From Rhizobium sp. TH135 (lineage in GTDB: Bacteria > Pseudomonadota > Alphaproteobacteria > Rhizobiales > Rhizobiaceae), in NCBI RefSeq assembly GCF_002855515.1, contig NZ_PKRP01000005.1:186001-250000 (forward strand): 64,000 nt of DNA, given 5' to 3'. The notes below the pieces were generated by a model. The model saw only the letters and a program-made list of their open reading frames with translations, did not search any database and was not told the origin of the DNA. This document shows positions 63,106 to 64,000 of this stretch, piece by piece. Within the stretch, counting starts at the first letter, position 1, and every line of letters begins with the position of its first letter. The position numbers were made by a program, and so were the translations under genes.

Positions 63106-63953
63106 CCCTTGGTCGCTCCAAGCGTCAGGCCGGCAATGAAATGCCGTTGCATCAGGAAAAACATGGCGACCGGCGGCAGGGCCGCAACGATCGATCCGGC
63201 CGAGACGAGATGCCAGGCGGCGACCCACTGGCCGTTCAGCGAATAGAGACCCGCAGTCACAGGCATGGCATGCTGACCCTGCACGAGAACCGTCGCCCAG
63301 AAGTAGTCGTTCCAGACAAAGGTGAAGACGAGCACAGAGAGGGCTGCAATTGCGGGACGCATCAGCGGCAGCACGATGTAGCGGAAGATCCGCCATTCCG
63401 AGACGCCCTCGACGCGAGCAGACTCGATCAGCGCAAATGGTAGGCCCTTGATGAAATTGCGCATGAAGAGCGTGCAGAAACCGGTCTGGAAGGCGACATG
63501 GAAGAGCACGAGGCCCATCGTCGTGTCGTAGAGACCGGCCCTCAGCGTCATGTCACGCACCGGCACCATCAGGATCTGGAACGGGATGAAGTTGCCGGCC
63601 ACGAAGAAGAAGAAGAGGACCAGATTGCCCTTGAACTTGTAAACGGCAAGGGCAAAGCCCGTGAGGCAGGAGAGCGCGACCGCACCAATGACCGTCGGGA
63701 TCGTCACCTTGAACGAGTTCAGGATGTAATAGCCGATCGGCGAGTTGTTGAAGACTGCCGAATAGTTCTCGAAACCGGCAAAGCCGGAAGGGATGCCGAA
63801 ATAATTGCCGGCCGCGAGGTCACCCGCCGGGCGTACCGACGTGATAGCGACGCCGATCAGCGGCAGGAGCCAGAGGAAGAGGGCAACCGGCAGCAGGATC
63901 TTGTAGGCCGTCTGCGCAAAGGGCGAGGCCTTCTGGATCGGAGTGGGGAACAT
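63102..63953 (-). CDS. Carbohydrate ABC transporter permease, MalG-type
   Basis: Inner-membrane permease of 283 residues with six helices (binding-protein-dependent transport, CUT1 family, second subunit). The ATPase-contact EAA loop is ALIESARVEGVSEWRIFRYIVLP near residues 180-202 (central motif E-S-A-R-x-x-G). It resembles LacG/MalG permeases. Its start shares one base with the stop of the upstream permease gene (TGATG), and its stop overlaps the alpha-galactosidase start, so the cluster is translated as a chain. Confidence 0.92.
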   Translation of the reverse strand: MFPTPIQKASPFAQTAYKILLPVALFLWLLPLIGVAITSVRPAGDLAAGNYFGIPSGFAGFENYSAVFNNSPIGYYILNSFKVTIPTVIGAVALSCLTGFALAVYKFKGNLVLFFFFVAGNFIPFQILMVPVRDMTLRAGLYDTTMGLVLFHVAFQTGFCTLFMRNFIKGLPFALIESARVEGVSEWRIFRYIVLPLMRPAIAALSVLVFTFVWNDYFWATVLVQGQHAMPVTAGLYSLNGQWVAAWHLVSAGSIVAALPPVAMFFLMQRHFIAGLTLGATKG

Positions 63954-64000
63954 CAGGCGTTCCTTTCCTGGGCGAGCATGCGGACGATGAAGAGCGAGAT
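63953..64000 (-). CDS. Carbohydrate ABC transporter permease, MalF-type (C-terminal end only, cut by window edge)
   Basis: Only the last 15 codons are present (ISLFIVRMLAQERNA then TGA). The end of a membrane helix with a short basic tail, and overlap with the next permease start by one base, are as expected for the first permease of the sugar ABC operon. The rest lies to the right of the window, where the binding-protein gene should also be. Confidence 0.75.
   Translation of the reverse strand: MSLFIVRMLAQERNA

Overview
The window reads as a chromosomal segment of an alphaproteobacterium of the family Rhizobiaceae (Rhizobium/Agrobacterium/Sinorhizobium group). The evidence is GC-rich coding with strong third-position bias, a 2837-residue cyclic beta-1,2-glucan synthase (NdvB/ChvB) with its exporter NdvA/ChvA, a rhizobial-type pyruvate carboxylase, an Fe-S (6-4) photolyase of the Agrobacterium PhrB type, the phbA-phbB/phaR polyhydroxybutyrate genes, an IalB-type protein, and EcfG-type general-stress promoters. 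I see no rRNA, tRNA, CRISPR array, transposase or prophage. It looks like stable core chromosome with a sugar-utilisation operon at the right edge. Nearly all large open frames antisense to these genes are GC-driven shadows.

Layout: 1-10 kb holds typA (cut by the left edge), an M3 peptidase, a small unknown protein, a Bcr-type MFS pump, argG, an SDR, a LysE exporter, rlmN and ialB. 10-16 kb holds a YkvA/DUF1232 protein, phhB, a low-molecular-weight phosphatase, thpR, and the tesA / ybbA-ybbP cluster, which has the same divergent layout as in E. coli. 16-22 kb holds a BI-1 (ybhL) gene behind a probable structured leader, then carD, fdxA, an S4-domain protein and a large SUV3/MgpS-type helicase. 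22-24 kb is the oddest stretch: an alpha/beta hydrolase whose 3' end contains an EcfG promoter and overlaps a 50-residue DUF3309 gene, a glycine-zipper lipoprotein, and two diverged copies of a 57-bp GANTC-containing element. 24-27 kb is the PHB block. 27-38 kb is mostly housekeeping and transport (rpmF, GST, mtgA, ispA-hisC, LysE, an OmpA-like lipoprotein, ispG, MFS, EamA, M20 hydrolase, TetR).

38.9-53.8 kb is the periplasmic-glucan and quorum block: ndvB, pyc (convergent), a LuxR-type regulator with every canonical acyl-homoserine-lactone contact residue, and ndvA divergent from it. The order pyc-luxR-ndvA matches, from memory, the expR locus of Sinorhizobium meliloti. 53.8-58 kb holds phrB coupled to an SDR, an alkaline-phosphatase-superfamily protein and a stress-type SDR behind an EcfG-like promoter. 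58-64 kb is a tightly overlapping minus-strand galactoside operon: two ABC permeases, a GH36 alpha-galactosidase, an ABC ATPase and a GH42 beta-galactosidase.

The genes tie together in four ways: glucan synthesis and export (ndvB/ndvA) with a nearby AHL-receptor regulator; carbon storage (phbAB with PhaR) and anaplerosis (pyc); stress output through EcfG promoters; and galactoside import plus hydrolysis. I found no clearly new multi-gene system. The best leads are the paired GANTC element, the nested EcfG-DUF3309 unit and the LuxR/ndvA control region.
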